From assembly GCA_025201865.1 (NCBI GenBank), contig MU602771.1, positions 1 through 48,017 on the forward strand: 48,017 nucleotides of DNA. Direction: 5' to 3'. The translations under genes were made by a program, and so were the position numbers. Origin of the DNA: Ramicandelaber brevisporus (Eukaryota > Kickxellomycota > Ramicandelaberales > Ramicandelaberaceae). The notes below the pieces were generated by a model. That model was given only the letters and a program-made list of their open reading frames with translations. It made no database searches and had not been told where the DNA came from. The stretch's first letter is position 1, and each line of letters begins with the position of its first letter. Of this stretch, positions 21,453 through 32,136 are shown piece by piece.

Positions 21453-22696
21453 ACACTCCGGACCTTCACCAACATCGATAGAATTATTTTGTAAACCGCC
21501 CACATGTACGTGTTGTACCCAATCCCAACAATATTGTTTTTTTTTATTATGCATCTATGACCTGATCATGTTTTGCAACTACTGGATAACGACCATCAGG
21601 TCGCTTCTTCGTGACAGCTGTTTCTTTCTTTCCTTCCCCCTATCTTTTTTATTTGCTATTGTTCTTGTTGTTACTGTTGTTGTTACTGCTGTTGTTACAT
21701 TAAACCTCACCTGATTTGACTCGATTTATCGGGCTTTCGGCCCTGACATTTCGACGGCTCACATTTCAATTCGCTTTTGTAGCCCATTTGTTGTCTTGGC
21801 ACTTACTGTGTAGTGCGCCACCGTGCTTTGCTTTGATTGGACGCATTGACGCCGTTTTCCTTTTCTGACTATGGTTGTTTCGCCGCTATGGCACATAATT
21901 GCGGATTGTCGGCCAATAGCCAGACAATTACACATGTCCGGTACTTTTTGGTTTTGTGTAGAGAAAAAAAGAACCAGCCCACACCTACTCTCTGACACCC
22001 CCTTCTCCTCCTCCTCCCTGGAATTCCTCTCGTTTCTCCGCTGCTGTCACTTGACCTCTCTCTACTTCTCATTTCCGCCACCGCCGCAGCCATCGCAACC
22101 CTTTTTTCTTCTACACAGGAAAGCGCTTGTGTGAGTGTGTGAGTGTGTGTGCGATTGTGTGCGTGTATGTGTATGGCCTTGTCTCGCCGTCACTTTTACA
22201 TCGACCGTTTTGCTTTTCCTGCAGCTTCCTCATTGCAACTTTTTTTCTTGCCATTTGCCATTTGATTCTGCTTCTTTTCTTCTTTTTTAAGACTCACTGT
22301 GCAGTTTTTCTTCATTCACCCAAGTCGACAATATCCCTTCTTTTTCTAGCGCCACTTGAGGCTTCTTACATACATATACATTGACTAACTTTGGGCTGCT
22401 TGACTGACAAATCACTGTACATCTTTTCTCTCTTCTCTCACTTTATTCACTGTGTGTGTGTGTATACTGTATACTGTATACTGTTTGTTGGACTGTTGCT
22501 TGGCGGGTCACTCCTAACTTTGACAACTCTCCACACTCTCCGCATATTTGACTGCCCCCACCGATTCTGGTTACTCTGTGACTATAATCACACAATTTCT
22601 GTGTACTTCTGTGTGTGTGCTTGTGCCTGTGTGTGTAAGTGAGTTTGTACACTTAATCAACCGCTGTTCATCTTTTGTATACAAATAAATCAACAG

Positions 22697-25600
22697 CATC
22701 CGACCACCAGCTTCATCAGCAATCTCCCCTGTGACGACTCTAACAAGGTAGCTGGTCTGCACACTCTCCTCTTTAACGCCAACGACAACAGCACCAGTTG
22801 CAGCAGTAGAAGCAGTGATCAGCATCGAAACCCTCTGTCCGTGAGTCAACAGCAGTATTTACCTCAACACGCAGAACAACAGTTAGAGCAGGTTGACGCA
22901 CTGTCGTTCTTCACAAAATATTTGCAGCCTCAGTCATTGACCTCGACAGCCACTACTACTACTGTTACTGCTACTGCTACAGCTGCTACTATTACTACAT
23001 CACCCTTACTCTGCTTTCCCCAGTCACAGTTAGAGCAGAAACACTATCAACAACATCAGCAACAGCAACAGCACAAACAACAGCAACAGCAGCAGTTACC
23101 CCAATCAAGCACCTCTCGTGATTGTGATTTACAATTACAAGTCGATTGCAGCACCTGGACTGACTTGGTAAACAGCATTTTATTGCAACAGCACCAGCAG
23201 CAAGAACAACCATTGCAACTATTGCAACACGCTCCATTTCATATCGATCAACGGTTTGACAGCGTGGCACATTCAAACCAATCACTGCCATTTACTCAAC
23301 AGCACGAATTTCTCGCCGTCAAAGATACATTGGCGTTTACTGGAGGAAATTGGGAGTACCCGCGCAGAGACACTACTTGCATTAACTTCAACAGTGGTAG
23401 CCGGAGCACGAGTGACATCGGTTCGAGTATCGACATTTCACTATTGCCCTCACTATTGCCTTCAGTGCTGCTCCCCACCTCTCCACTCTCTGCATTTCAT
23501 CATCCCTTATATAACTACAGCAGCATCAGTAACAGCCAACTTCAACTTTTACAGTGCCCAACTCAGATGATTGCCAACACAAGCACAGCTACCAACACTA
23601 CTAAACCTGCTGCCATCACCAACAGTGGCTCCATAGTGCGAACAGACAGTATTGCTGATCAAGCCGTAGTAACCATCCCATCGAGTGTCATCGCAGCCAC
23701 AGCAGTCGCAATGTCAGCTTCAGCTCCCACAATGTCCTGCAGCAGGGAAATTGCAATCACATCACAGTCTCTCGGCATGTCGCCTCTCACAAACAACACG
23801 TGTTCAAAGACTGCTCACTCAACACCCGTCCCTCCGTTGACTCCTGGTATTGAAGAAGCATTGTCAGTCGATTCAAGCGCGAGCGGCAGACCGGCAACTG
23901 TTGTCACATCTCGCTCCTTGCTTGAATCCAGTGCAACTGCAGCAGTTGGTCTGTCTACTGGCGATGTCAATGAGACTTTCCAAGCCGCATTGGCTCGGCT
24001 CGACAGTGCTACCACTGTTGCCGAGAAGTTTGGATACACTGGCTTCCCAATGGGTATAGCCACAATGGTTCCTGATTCAAGCGGCGGCGATGGTGGCGGT
24101 GGAGGCGGCGGAAGTGGAGGTGGCACGCTTGCAGCTGCCATGACCTTTGACGCCAATTTGATTCGTGGCATCCAGCACCAATTTGTGCCTCGTTCTGCCA
24201 CTGCAATGTTAGCAGCTGTCACAAACAGTCTCGATGAAGCTGGCCGCAGCAGCAGTAACGACAGCAGTAGCGCAAATGGCAGTGGGTTGAGTATCGCTGG
24301 TTCTGGTACAAACGGCGGTGCTCGTCGGATCTCATCTGCAATTGACGGTCTCGACATTGCTGGCTTGGAATCGCTCGCTGCCTTCCGTCGCGAACGTCCG
24401 TCGATTGCTCTGTCATCGATTGCACTTCCTGGTAGTAACAGCAACAACAATAATGCTGGATTAGGATTTGCATTTGAGAACGATCAGATTCAATGGTCTC
24501 TTCTGCCGCAAACTGCAGGAGCAGCAGTAGTAACAACAGCAGCTCCTCAACAGCAGCAATTACAACAACAACAGCAGCAGCAACAGATGAAGATTGGAAG
24601 TGACTTGGTTACAGATCGAGAGCAATTTTTGGCTAGCTGGCTCGCCACTGCTTCAGCATCTGCAGTTTCAACAACACCTTCCTCATCTGCCGACACTGTG
24701 CGTCCTGGTTTGACTCGTGATAATTCCGATCCAATGCTTGGACTCAGCTGCAATATCACTGCTTCTAATGGAAGCGGTGGCCCATCAACTGCACTGCCAG
24801 TAGTATCAAACGTCGCTGCTGGTGTTGGTGGTGGTAGTGGAACTGAGAATGTATCGAATGTTACTGCCGGTACAAGCGGTGAGCATCGTTCAGACGGGCT
24901 TGGTTCACTCCCACCACACACTCTTGCTGATGTCTATGCCAATGTTGCTACGCAGGCTGGTCTCACACTTCCGAACTGTCTATTGACTGGTATGGGTTCA
25001 TCAGCTCAGCAACAAAACCAGCATCATCATCAGCATCATCAGTACTTGGATGGAGATGAAGGCGATCTTGACGATGATGGTCACGACAGCGATAGCGATC
25101 AGGATGAGGGTGAGCCATTGATGTTGGCCACTCCTATGCCTGCTTTCAATGCAGCTCTGTCTGGCTCCAGCAACACTCCATTGTCAGCACAACAGTATTC
25201 TCAAGCACATTCACAACTGCAGCAGCAGCAGCCACTTTCGCTATCCAATCATCACCATCAATTGCGTGCTTCTCGTCTACCAACATCAGCCACAACTCCC
25301 CAGCCAATCGTTCCTCTTCAGATTCAGACTAACGTTGGCCAGCTGTACAACTCTAATGAACTCGCACTGCCGCCACTGGCCACATCTGGAACTGAGATTC
25401 GGCGCTCACAGCCTGGAACCTACCCAATGTCTGCCGATGGTGCTGTGGAATTGGCAGATCAGTCTGCAATGTTTGAACTGGCTCGGCAGCAGCATCAACA
25501 ACAGCAGCAGCAGCAACAGCAGCATAACATCCAGCAGTTTGAACCAGCCATTCTTACTCCATACACAGCCGATGCCAGTATTGGAATGAGCCAGTTCTTC

Positions 25601-27562
25601 CATGGTTTAACATCTGCCAACACTGTTGATTCTGGAAACATGCCGCAGCGCATTGACAGTGCCAGCTCTGCTTACTCTCTGCAGTCGAGCAACTCATTGT
25701 TCCAAATGGTGCCTCAGCAACATCATCAGCAGCAGTCAGCAGTTGACTCTGCCATCTCACTTGGCTCATCGTCATCATCACTGTTGCGTCCAACTGGCAT
25801 CGCAGACTCAAATGCTCCCATGCAAACTGCCACCACTGCCACAGCTGCAGCTGTAGGAAAGTCCACCACATCCAAGCGTCCGATGCATGTGTGTCCATAC
25901 TGCGAAAAGACTTTTACTCGTCCATCGTCTCTCAAGACTCACCAGTACACCCACACCGGCGAGCGTCCCTACAAGTGCGACTACATCATTTCAGTCTCTC
26001 CCAGTGGTGTCCAGGAGCGCTGTGGCAAGACGTTCTCGGTATCCAGCAATCTGCGCCGCCATCTGCGGTCACACAAACGCCAAGAGTATGATTATGTAGC
26101 GCAGGCTATCGTGGATTCGCAGGGACATGCTGCGGGATCGTTCATGGCGGCTGCTGCTGCGGCTGCGGCGGCGTCATCTGCATTGGCTGCTACTCAGTAT
26201 GGACAGCATCACGGATATCATCCATATCAGCAGCAGCATCACCAGGGTCATCATCAACAGCAACAGCAGCAACAGCAAGCGAATCAGTTCATGCAGAGAA
26301 ACGCTCAGTCAGTTACTTTCCATCAACCGACTCAACAGCATCAGCAACAGCAGTCCCAGCAACTTCATCAACAACAACAGCAGCAGCGTGTGTTTATGAG
26401 CAACACTACTCCGTTGACTAGTTTGACCCAGAACATGCAGCTTGTGTCGCCAATCACACAGCTTAACACTGCGACAATGGCTCAGCAACAACAATCATTC
26501 ATGCCCTCAAATGTCGTCACGGCTGATCAACCCACTTTTGGCCAAAGCTCTGCTATTCTGGCTGCCAGTGCGATCCCACCTCATTCGGCAACCACTGCAA
26601 CTGCTGCCAGCACTGCTCGCACAAATGGCGGCACACCACTTGGCCTTGGTCTGCCACTTGGCGCTCCGTTCAGTCTTGCTCCCATCACGGCGTCGACTGC
26701 TCAGCCCAAGTTCAATGCTGGCGGGAATGTAGTTGGTGCACCTTCATTTGACTTGTCTGGCGCTGGTTCATTGCCATCTGCCTCTGCAACGCCATCTAAT
26801 TCTGCCTTGGCCGCCGCCGCTGCCGCCGCTGCAGTTGCTGCATTCGCTCCGAGTTCGAGCAATTCTGGAAATGCAAGTGTCGATCTCACAGCACGCAGTC
26901 TGCACCAAATCCAATCCGCCCAGCTGCCGCTTCGTTCTGCTGCCACTTTGACTCCAAACCAGCAAACTCTTGATCCATTGTATCCACTGGCTGCTGCCAG
27001 CACTGCTTCTGCTACTGCTGCACTCACTGCTGCTGCAACCGGTCGTCAGCGCGGTGTTACATTCTCGTCGGCATCGCTCATGGCCGAGCCGTCGCCATTG
27101 CACACCACATCGCAAGGCGCTGCTACACCACTGTCATATCACCACTTGGTCCAGCAGCAACAGCAACAACAGCAGCAACAGCACATGAGTCCGGCTGGCG
27201 CAGTTGGATTCACACACACTCCACAGCCTCTGCATCAGCGTAGTCAGCTTGGTCTTGGTATTTCACAAAACACTGAGCAGTACCAGCACTACCAGATTCA
27301 CCAGTCGCCACTCGCTCAACTTGGCGGTGCAACTGTTAGAAGATTTGTCAATCAGCAGCTGCCACCACCACCGCCACCGCCGTCCTCGTCATCAGTTCTT
27401 CACAAAACACTGAGCAGTACCAGCACTACCAGATTCACCAGTCGCCACTCGCTCAACTTGGCGGTGCAACTGTTAGAAGATTTGTCAATCAGCAGCTGCC
27501 ACCACCACCGCCACCGCCGTCCTCGTCATCAATTCCGCTGCAACGAACTCCAGTTCAACTAG
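22697..27562 (+). CDS. giant glutamine-rich C2H2 zinc-finger transcription factor (5' exon unresolved; 3' end frameshifted)
   Basis: The frame at 22697-27562 gives about 1620 residues and lacks an ATG near its start. A phase-0 splice into 22697 from an upstream ATG is likely (candidate at 19421-19423). The protein is mostly Gln-, Ser-, Ala- and His-rich disorder. Two C2H2 fingers lie at about 25890-26075. The first is CPYCEKTF...HQYTH, with a TGERPYKC linker. The second has an unusual C-x14-C spacing, then [14 protein letters not shown] and LRSH. An Ala run follows them. Two fingers of the 'RPSSLKTH / SVSSNLRRH' type are common in fungal regulators. At the 3' end a perfect 133-bp tandem duplication shifts the frame, so the last 55 or so residues are a novel tail. 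The expected C-terminus lies in another frame, ending at 27663. Confidence 0.8.
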   Translation, partial: HPTTSFISNLPCDDSNKVAGLHTLLFNANDNSTSCSSRSSDQHRNPLSVSQQQYLPQHAEQQLEQVDALSFFTKYLQPQSLTSTATTTTVTATATAATITTSPLLCFPQSQLEQKHYQQHQQQQQHKQQQQQQLPQSSTSRDCDLQLQVDCSTWTDLVNSILLQQHQQQEQPLQLLQHAPFHIDQRFDSVAHSNQSLPFTQQHEFLAVKDTLAFTGGNWEYPRRDTTCINFNSGSRSTSDIGSSIDISLLPSLLPSVLLPTSPLSAFHHPLYNYSSISNSQLQLLQCPTQMIANTSTATNTTKPAAITNSGSIVRTDSIADQAVVTIPSSVIAATAVAMSASAPTMSCSREIAITSQSLGMSPLTNNTCSKTAHSTPVPPLTPGIEEALSVDSSASGRPATVVTSRSLLESSATAAVGLSTGDVNETFQAALARLDSATTVAEKFGYTGFPMGIATMVPDSSGGDGGGGGGGSGGGTLAAAMTFDANLIRGIQHQFVPRSATAMLAAVTNSLDEAGRSSSNDSSSANGSGLSIAGSGTNGGARRISSAIDGLDIAGLESLAAFRRERPSIALSSIALPGSNSNNNNAGLGFAFENDQIQWSLLPQTAGAAVVTTAAPQQQQLQQQQQQQQMKIGSDLVTDREQFLASWLATASASAVSTTPSSSADTVRPGLTRDNSDPMLGLSCNITASNGSGGPSTALPVVSNVAAGVGGGSGTENVSNVTAGTSGEHRSDGLGSLPPHTLADVYANVATQAGLTLPNCLLTGMGSSAQQQNQHHHQHHQYLDGDEGDLDDDGHDSDSDQDEGEPLMLATPMPAFNAALSGSSNTPLSAQQYSQAHSQLQQQQPLSLSNHHHQLRASRLPTSATTPQPIVPLQIQTNVGQLYNSNELALPPLATSGTEIRRSQPGTYPMSADGAVELADQSAMFELARQQHQQQQQQQQQHNIQQFEPAILTPYTADASIGMSQFFHGLTSANTVDSGNMPQRIDSASSAYSLQSSNSLFQMVPQQHHQQQSAVDSAISLGSSSSSLLRPTGIADSNAPMQTATTATAAAVGKSTTSKRPMHVCPYCEKTFTRPSSLKTHQYTHTGERPYKCDYIISVSPSGVQERCGKTFSVSSNLRRHLRSHKRQEYDYVAQAIVDSQGHAAGSFMAAAAAAAAASSALAATQYGQHHGYHPYQQQHHQGHHQQQQQQQQANQFMQRNAQSVTFHQPTQQHQQQQSQQLHQQQQQQRVFMSNTTPLTSLTQNMQLVSPITQLNTATMAQQQQSFMPSNVVTADQPTFGQSSAILAASAIPPHSATTATAASTARTNGGTPLGLGLPLGAPFSLAPITASTAQPKFNAGGNVVGAPSFDLSGAGSLPSASATPSNSALAAAAAAAAVAAFAPSSSNSGNASVDLTARSLHQIQSAQLPLRSAATLTPNQQTLDPLYPLAAASTASATAALTAAATGRQRGVTFSSASLMAEPSPLHTTSQGAATPLSYHHLVQQQQQQQQQQHMSPAGAVGFTHTPQPLHQRSQLGLGISQNTEQYQHYQIHQSPLAQLGGATVRRFVNQQLPPPPPPPSSSSVLHKTLSSTSTTRFTSRHSLNLAVQLLEDLSISSCHHHRHRRPRHQFRCNELQFN
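27262..27531. repeat. perfect 133-bp tandem duplication (period 137 bp)
   Basis: Bases 27262-27394 and 27399-27531 are identical, separated by GTTC. The 137-bp period is not a multiple of three, so the second copy is read in a different frame. The unit spans the end of a Gln/His-rich segment and a proline run in the C2H2 gene. Confidence 0.95.
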
Positions 27563-27663
27563 TTCAACCAGTACAGAACAAACCAACTGCTCATTTGAAC
27601 GACTCGACCGATGATTGCCAACCACAGCTCAAACGTCAGCGTTCTTCAGTTAAAGATGACTAA
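27532..27663 (+). pseudogene. displaced C-terminal codons of the C2H2 gene
   Basis: After the duplicated unit, the frame used in copy 1 continues from the proline/serine run into [18 protein letters not shown] and a Ser/Lys/Arg-rich end (KRQRSSVKDD) with a stop at 27661-27663. Both sense and composition match the preceding protein, so this is probably the ancestral C-terminus. The duplication currently separates it from the main frame. Confidence 0.6.
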
Positions 27664-28030
27664 TCGCTTCCACTAGCTCTCCCTTTTAGTACTTTACGCC
27701 TCCATTCACATATCCACATATCTACATATTCTGTTAACTTTCCCCCTCCTCCATTCCTTTCCATCGCCATTTCATTTCATTTCATTTCACTTTTCTTTTA
27801 CGTTTCATCCACTATCATTTAGTTGTGCTTTCACAGTGTTTTTTCTTTTCGTTTCCCCCCAGTCTGTTGTCATTATTCTTATTGTTATCATTTTCAACGT
27901 TTACTTACTTCTTTACATGCTTTCAAGTAACTTTTTTTTTTAAAGCCTTTATTCCTATTTCGTGTTATTTCATTATTATTTTTTAAAACAGAATTATTAT
28001 TATTAGGTTCAATTACTCATCTAATAGTGC
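27664..28030. other. 3' flanking region between C2H2 gene and ATG7
   Basis: About 370 bp of T-rich DNA with CATTT repeats (27771-27790), shared by the 3' UTRs of two convergent genes. No gene seen. Confidence 0.5.
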
Positions 28031-30154
28031 TTACATATCGTCGTCGTCGTCATCAGAATCGTCAATGTCAAACGCCTCAAATCCATCCTCGACCGACTCC
28101 ATGATAATGTCATCCGTTTGCTTCTTTAACTCGGCCAGTCCACTGATCTGCTCGAGTTCAAGCTCATTCTCCATCACGCGTTTAATGAACGCGAAGCCAT
28201 CCTTTTCGTACGCATCGAGAATGAATTGAGAGCAGGCTGTGCAGTGGCTAAAGGCTTGGCCAGTGATGGTGTCCAAGCGGAAATCGCCCAAGTAGCCGCG
28301 AACTTGATGGGGCAGTGTAGAGGTGGAAGCAGCGGTGGTCTGGGATTGCTCCTCTTCGACAATGCTCATGATGGCCAGCTCGGCAGCTGTCGCAGCAGTA
28401 ATTGGTGCCAATCCAGGTCGAGTTACTGTGCACATTTGATCTAACGTCCTGTCCACAGATGAATTCGCCGGTGCCACAACATCATTGCAGAAATAACAGC
28501 CCAACTTCTCCGACTTTCGCTGACTATCCTCAGTCTTTGTATGTTCTTCTCCATCTTCACTTGCTGCGTGATTAATTCCGTGTCGCATTGCCACAAAACT
28601 CTCAAATCCCATTGCTGCCGTAATCACAATCTTTCCATACTTCGCTCCAAGCACTGTTGGCAGCCACCTGCTTTCCCGAGAATCCGTCAACAAAAACACC
28701 ATGTCATGCTCCTTCACCAGTTCGTCCAGCTGCCCAGTCGCCTTCCCCGCATCCGCCAGCTGCTCTTTTGTCAGTGCTGGATGACCAGGCATTGGCACAG
28801 CCATTGCAAACCCGCGAACATTGTCTTTGCAGCCTGGGTAGATCTCTGCCATGCGCTTTGCAGCACGCACAGCCTTCGGTTCGCTGTTCTTGGCGTCTTC
28901 AAAAGTGTACAGCGGCTGTCGAGCAGGGTTTGAATGAGATACTCTCGCAGAATCGATGAATGTGATGCTAGTGATTCCCCATGCCAATAGCACACGAGCC
29001 ACGTAGGAGCCGAGCGTGCCAGCACCGATCAAAAGCGCGGATGACGACATGATGCGCTCGAGAGGCAGATGAGGAGCCTGGCGCCAGCGCATCAAATGGA
29101 GATTGAGAGACAGGGCGGAGGAGGCGAGTGTCTCTGGATTCATCAGACCAGAGAGGTCGACAATGCGGGGTGCGAGCGTCTTCTTGTCAGAGTATTCCCA
29201 GCCGACAATGCTGGGCAATGAGGCGGAGGTCCATGAGGTTTCCGGCAAAGTAGCAGTGAGGACGATGGAGCGTTCGGGTAATGAGATGTCGCGTTTGTGG
29301 ATGTCACGCAAGCAGAGAATACGAATGTGACGCAATGATGGACGAGTTGAACGAAGCCACGCCAAGATGTTGCGAAGAGGCCAGCCAGGTGCCGAAGGGT
29401 GGCTGCTGGGATCCACGAAACCAAGCGTCCACTGCGATGCAGCATCAGCATCACTGCACTTTGTAACATCTGCCGAGCTGAGTGTATGAACGGCCCCGGT
29501 TGAATTATGTACCCAGAACGCCAATTGGATCTTCTCAAACTGAGTCTTGAGTGCAGATCGAATCGACATCAGTGTCTCGCTATCAAACACTGTGGAAGCT
29601 TCAGCTGGATCGCTCGCAATAGACGGTGGCGGATTGACAGCCAATGCTGGGAATGCAAACCAATGCACGAATCGATATTTCTTCAAATCGGCAAATGTCA
29701 GCAGCATGAACCGTGACAACAACGATGGATCACGAGCTGCCGCGCCAGATGCAATATCAGCACGAATACGATCGGCAGCACGGGCAAACATGGCATTCTT
29801 GTCCCAGGCTTTGAAAGCATCCAAGGTGTTGGCGTTGTGCAATGTGCCAGGAATTGAGATTGAGCCGCTGGGAACTGAGCCTTTGGTATCGAGACCAGCT
29901 TCAGTCAGCTCGAGACGTGGCGGCTGCTGATGGCTAGAGGAGGCAGCTGCTGCTGCAGTTGCAGTTGCAGTCGAGTAGAAGGCTTGAAGAGGCTGCGGAC
30001 TATCATCTAGTCGCAAGTCGTGGAGTTTGCGGTCCGCCAAGGCGAGCCAAAACTGGGCGTCAACCGCCGAAGCAAACGGCACAAACGGCAAGATGCGCTC
30101 CTCTTGCTGCTGTTGTTGCTGGTGTTGCTGCTGCTGGTGGCTGTTGTCGGTCAT
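28031..30154 (-). CDS. atg7: Atg7, E1-like enzyme of autophagy
   Basis: 707 residues, close to the family's 600-700. After a Gln/His start, the Atg7 N-terminal domain begins with LPFVPFASAVDAQFWLALA, matching the region that recruits E2s (Atg3/Atg10). The adenylation domain has the nucleotide loop GAGTLGSYV (residues 377-385) and FIDSARVSHSNPARQPLY. The catalytic cysteine is Cys575 in LDQMCTVTRPG. Paired cysteines CYFC and CTAC are the structural zinc ligands typical of E1s. The acidic C-terminal tail is as in other Atg7 proteins and receives Atg8. The protein activates Atg8 and Atg12 for conjugation in the cytosol. All key residues are present, so it should be functional. Confidence 0.96.
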   Translation of the reverse strand: MTDNSHQQQQHQQQQQQEERILPFVPFASAVDAQFWLALADRKLHDLRLDDSPQPLQAFYSTATATAAAAASSSHQQPPRLELTEAGLDTKGSVPSGSISIPGTLHNANTLDAFKAWDKNAMFARAADRIRADIASGAAARDPSLLSRFMLLTFADLKKYRFVHWFAFPALAVNPPPSIASDPAEASTVFDSETLMSIRSALKTQFEKIQLAFWVHNSTGAVHTLSSADVTKCSDADAASQWTLGFVDPSSHPSAPGWPLRNILAWLRSTRPSLRHIRILCLRDIHKRDISLPERSIVLTATLPETSWTSASLPSIVGWEYSDKKTLAPRIVDLSGLMNPETLASSALSLNLHLMRWRQAPHLPLERIMSSSALLIGAGTLGSYVARVLLAWGITSITFIDSARVSHSNPARQPLYTFEDAKNSEPKAVRAAKRMAEIYPGCKDNVRGFAMAVPMPGHPALTKEQLADAGKATGQLDELVKEHDMVFLLTDSRESRWLPTVLGAKYGKIVITAAMGFESFVAMRHGINHAASEDGEEHTKTEDSQRKSEKLGCYFCNDVVAPANSSVDRTLDQMCTVTRPGLAPITAATAAELAIMSIVEEEQSQTTAASTSTLPHQVRGYLGDFRLDTITGQAFSHCTACSQFILDAYEKDGFAFIKRVMENELELEQISGLAELKKQTDDIIMESVEDGFEAFDIDDSDDDDDDM

Positions 30155-30552
30155 TTCTATTCTACAAAAAGTGAAGAGCAGATGAAGGTGGTGATGTTGT
30201 TCTGTTGACCAGTTCGAGAGTTATTAGAACGCGTATTCAATTGGGCCAATCCACATCACTCCACTTGATTGCTGCCAACGTACATACTCCAGGTCCAATC
30301 ACACTTACTCAATAATACTTCCTTTCCGATTCCAATTTCCACTTCCATCTCCATTTGAACATATACTAGAACTGCTGAATTCTTCTTTGAAACGTGTCCT
30401 TTCCAATTGCATGCCTGAACTGATATATTCCAATTGTCGAGTAAATAACTGCTGCATGCCAGTTCAAGCCATATTTTCCCTTTCCAGATGTCTGTTTGGA
30501 AATATCACTTCTGGAAAACTATCCTTTGTCACTCGGTTGAATGCTGGGGTCG
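30155..30552. other. upstream region of ATG7 and the small gene at 30653
   Basis: About 400 bp, A/T-rich, with no ORF of note. It would hold the ATG7 promoter (minus) and distal control sequence for the small plus-strand gene. Confidence 0.4.
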
Positions 30553-30559
30553 TATAAAG
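30553..30559 (+). promoter_or_regulatory. TATA box upstream of a 40-codon ORF
   Basis: TATAAAG, 100 bp before the ATG at 30653. The spacing resembles that of other genes in this window (for example the serine hydrolase, 95 bp). Confidence 0.5.
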
Positions 30560-30652
30560 ACGGGTGTGTCTCTCGCCGCTTCCCATTGTTCAGCTGAAGC
30601 AACCGCACCAAATCCAATCTGAACAATCTCCACCTCGACTTCTCGCAACTCA

Positions 30653-30775
30653 ATGTCTGCTACTTTTGTCCAGCGTTCAAACAAAGCCTCGCAGCCATGC
30701 TGCTATCACGTTCCTGCTGAACAGTATCTCGACAATCAAGGCCCCAAAGTCGCCGAGTTGACTCGCAAAAAATAG
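30653..30775 (+). CDS. probable small protein of 40 residues
   Basis: ATG to TAG, 40 codons, reading MSATFVQRSNKASQPCCYHV at the N-terminus and ending LTRKK. Composition is varied and codons are ordinary (AAC, GTC, CAG, GAC), unlike the repeats around it. A TATA box lies 100 bp upstream, and 320 bp separate it from the spermidine synthase ATG. It might instead be an upstream exon or uORF of spermidine synthase. Family unknown. Confidence 0.4.
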   Translation: MSATFVQRSNKASQPCCYHVPAEQYLDNQGPKVAELTRKK

Positions 30776-31057
30776 TGTGCTTATACGGCAATCGACTCGA
30801 TATCAACCCCAGTTTATTAAATCTATCCCTATGATATGTAGTTCATAACCATCCTAAACAAGTTCAATTTTATCTCACACAGTATATGAATATTAAAGCT
30901 GACAGTCGAGTGTATCTAACAATCAGATGTCAGTTGTAATTCGCGGCAGGTTCGAGGAATTTGCTTCATTGCCCGCTGATATTATCACCTAAAATTCGAT
31001 TGACTGCTCTCGGCAAAAAAAAAATACATATCAGATCGACATCATCAGCGACTGCGA

Positions 31058-31094
31058 CAGCAACCAGCAACAGCAACCAGCAACAGCAACCAGC
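31058..31094 (+). repeat. CAGCAAC-type repeat in the spermidine synthase leader
   Basis: Three units of CAGCAACCAGCAA type directly before the ATG at 31098. CAA-rich unstructured leaders like this are common just upstream of starts in this window and should leave the start codon accessible. Confidence 0.7.
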
Positions 31095-31097
31095 GTC

Positions 31098-31982
31098 ATG
31101 TCGAACAACGAGCTCACTCACCCGAACATCAAGGACGGCTGGTTTAAAGAGTCCGTCGTGATCTGGCCTGGACAGGCAATGAGCTTGCAGGTTAACGAAG
31201 TCCTTCATCGTGAAAAGTCAAAGTACCAGGACGTGTTGGTGTTCGAGTCCACCAACTATGGCAATGTCTTGGTTCTGGACGGTGCCATCCAGGCCACCGA
31301 GCGTGACGAGTTCTCTTACCAGGAGATGATTGCTCATCTGCCGCTCAACTCGCACCCGAACCCGCGCAAGGTTCTGGTTATCGGCGGTGGCGACGGCGGT
31401 GTGTTGCGTGAGGTTGTCAAGCACGCCTCCGTTGAGGAAGTGACTCTGTGCGAGATTGACGAGGCTGTGATTCGCGTTTCCAAGAAGTATCTGCCTGGCA
31501 TGGCCATTGGCTTCACGCACCCCAAGGTCAAGGTTCACGTCGGCGACGGTTTCGAGTACCTGGCCACGCACAAGAATGAGTACGACGTCATCATCACCGA
31601 CTCGTCTGACCCGGTTGGCCCAGCCGAATCACTGTTCGGTGCTCCATTCTACCAGCTGCTGCACGATGCGCTGAGAGAGGGCGGCATCATTTGCTCCCAG
31701 GGCGAGTGCATCTGGCTGGACACTGATCTCATCCGCAAGCTGATTGACACCTCGCGCGGCATCTACCCAGTCGTGTCGTATGCATACACCACGATCCCAA
31801 CCTACCCATCTGGCCAGATTGGATTCTTGCTGTGCTCCAAGAACAAGGACACAGTGTTTGGAAAGCCACTGCGCAAGTGGACCGCTGAGGAGGAGGGCAC
31901 CCTTTTGCGTTATTACAACGCCGATATCCACGAGGCTGCCTTCAAGCTGCCACAGTTTGCCAAGACTGCTCTCCAGCTTTAA
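31098..31982 (+). CDS. spe3: spermidine synthase
   Basis: 294 residues, exactly the expected size. It transfers an aminopropyl group from decarboxylated S-adenosylmethionine to putrescine, giving spermidine, in the cytosol. The protein opens with [17 protein letters not shown], has the gate region [10 protein letters not shown], the cofactor loop [15 protein letters not shown] (about residues 92-106), the acidic cofactor site LCEIDEAVI, and the catalytic/substrate segment [15 protein letters not shown]. The Asp after SS is the usual general-base position. QIGFLLCSK near the C-terminus is also typical. The ATG at 31098 gives the standard N-terminus. GC-rich third positions (CTG, GTC, AAG) suggest strong expression. 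Confidence 0.97.
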   Translation: MSNNELTHPNIKDGWFKESVVIWPGQAMSLQVNEVLHREKSKYQDVLVFESTNYGNVLVLDGAIQATERDEFSYQEMIAHLPLNSHPNPRKVLVIGGGDGGVLREVVKHASVEEVTLCEIDEAVIRVSKKYLPGMAIGFTHPKVKVHVGDGFEYLATHKNEYDVIITDSSDPVGPAESLFGAPFYQLLHDALREGGIICSQGECIWLDTDLIRKLIDTSRGIYPVVSYAYTTIPTYPSGQIGFLLCSKNKDTVFGKPLRKWTAEEEGTLLRYYNADIHEAAFKLPQFAKTALQL

Positions 31983-32006
31983 ATCTTGTGAGAAGCATCT
32001 CACTCG

Positions 32007-32012
32007 AATAAA
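32007..32012 (+). terminator. polyadenylation signal of spermidine synthase
   Basis: AATAAA 25 bp beyond the stop codon at 31982. The convergent NADH dehydrogenase gene ends 125 bp further on. Confidence 0.55.
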
Positions 32013-32136
32013 CAACTATATATATAAAAGAAAGAAACGAATAGCCTTTTCTCTTCTTCCCTTCAACGAACAAGAACAAGAAAGTTATGAAACAATCAAA
32101 TATGAAGTTAATAAAAAATGAATCTATTATATCTGA

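Larger units (their letters stand above)
19279..22696 (+). other. 3.4-kb pyrimidine-rich leader/intron candidate upstream of the C2H2 gene
   Basis: No convincing coding sequence. The plus strand is strongly C/T-rich throughout and dense in microsatellites: CTTT (19500-19570), ATCA (19791-19850), TG (19927-19961), CCACT (20130-20150), CTACACTT (20801-20826), CCCTCAT (21362-21405), GCCTCAAC (21421-21452) and GTATACT (22461-22483). The C2H2 frame is open upstream of 22841 as far as 22643 but has no ATG there. An acceptor-like AAATCAACAG ends at 22696, and ATG|GTATGT stands at 19421-19429. The simplest reading is a long 5' UTR plus one or more introns belonging to the C2H2 gene. Confidence 0.5.

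Noticed and set aside
30930-30975. Possible tRNA B-box (GGTTCGAGG)
   Set aside because: Does not match GGTTCGANNCC, and no A-box or acceptor-stem pairing was found around it.
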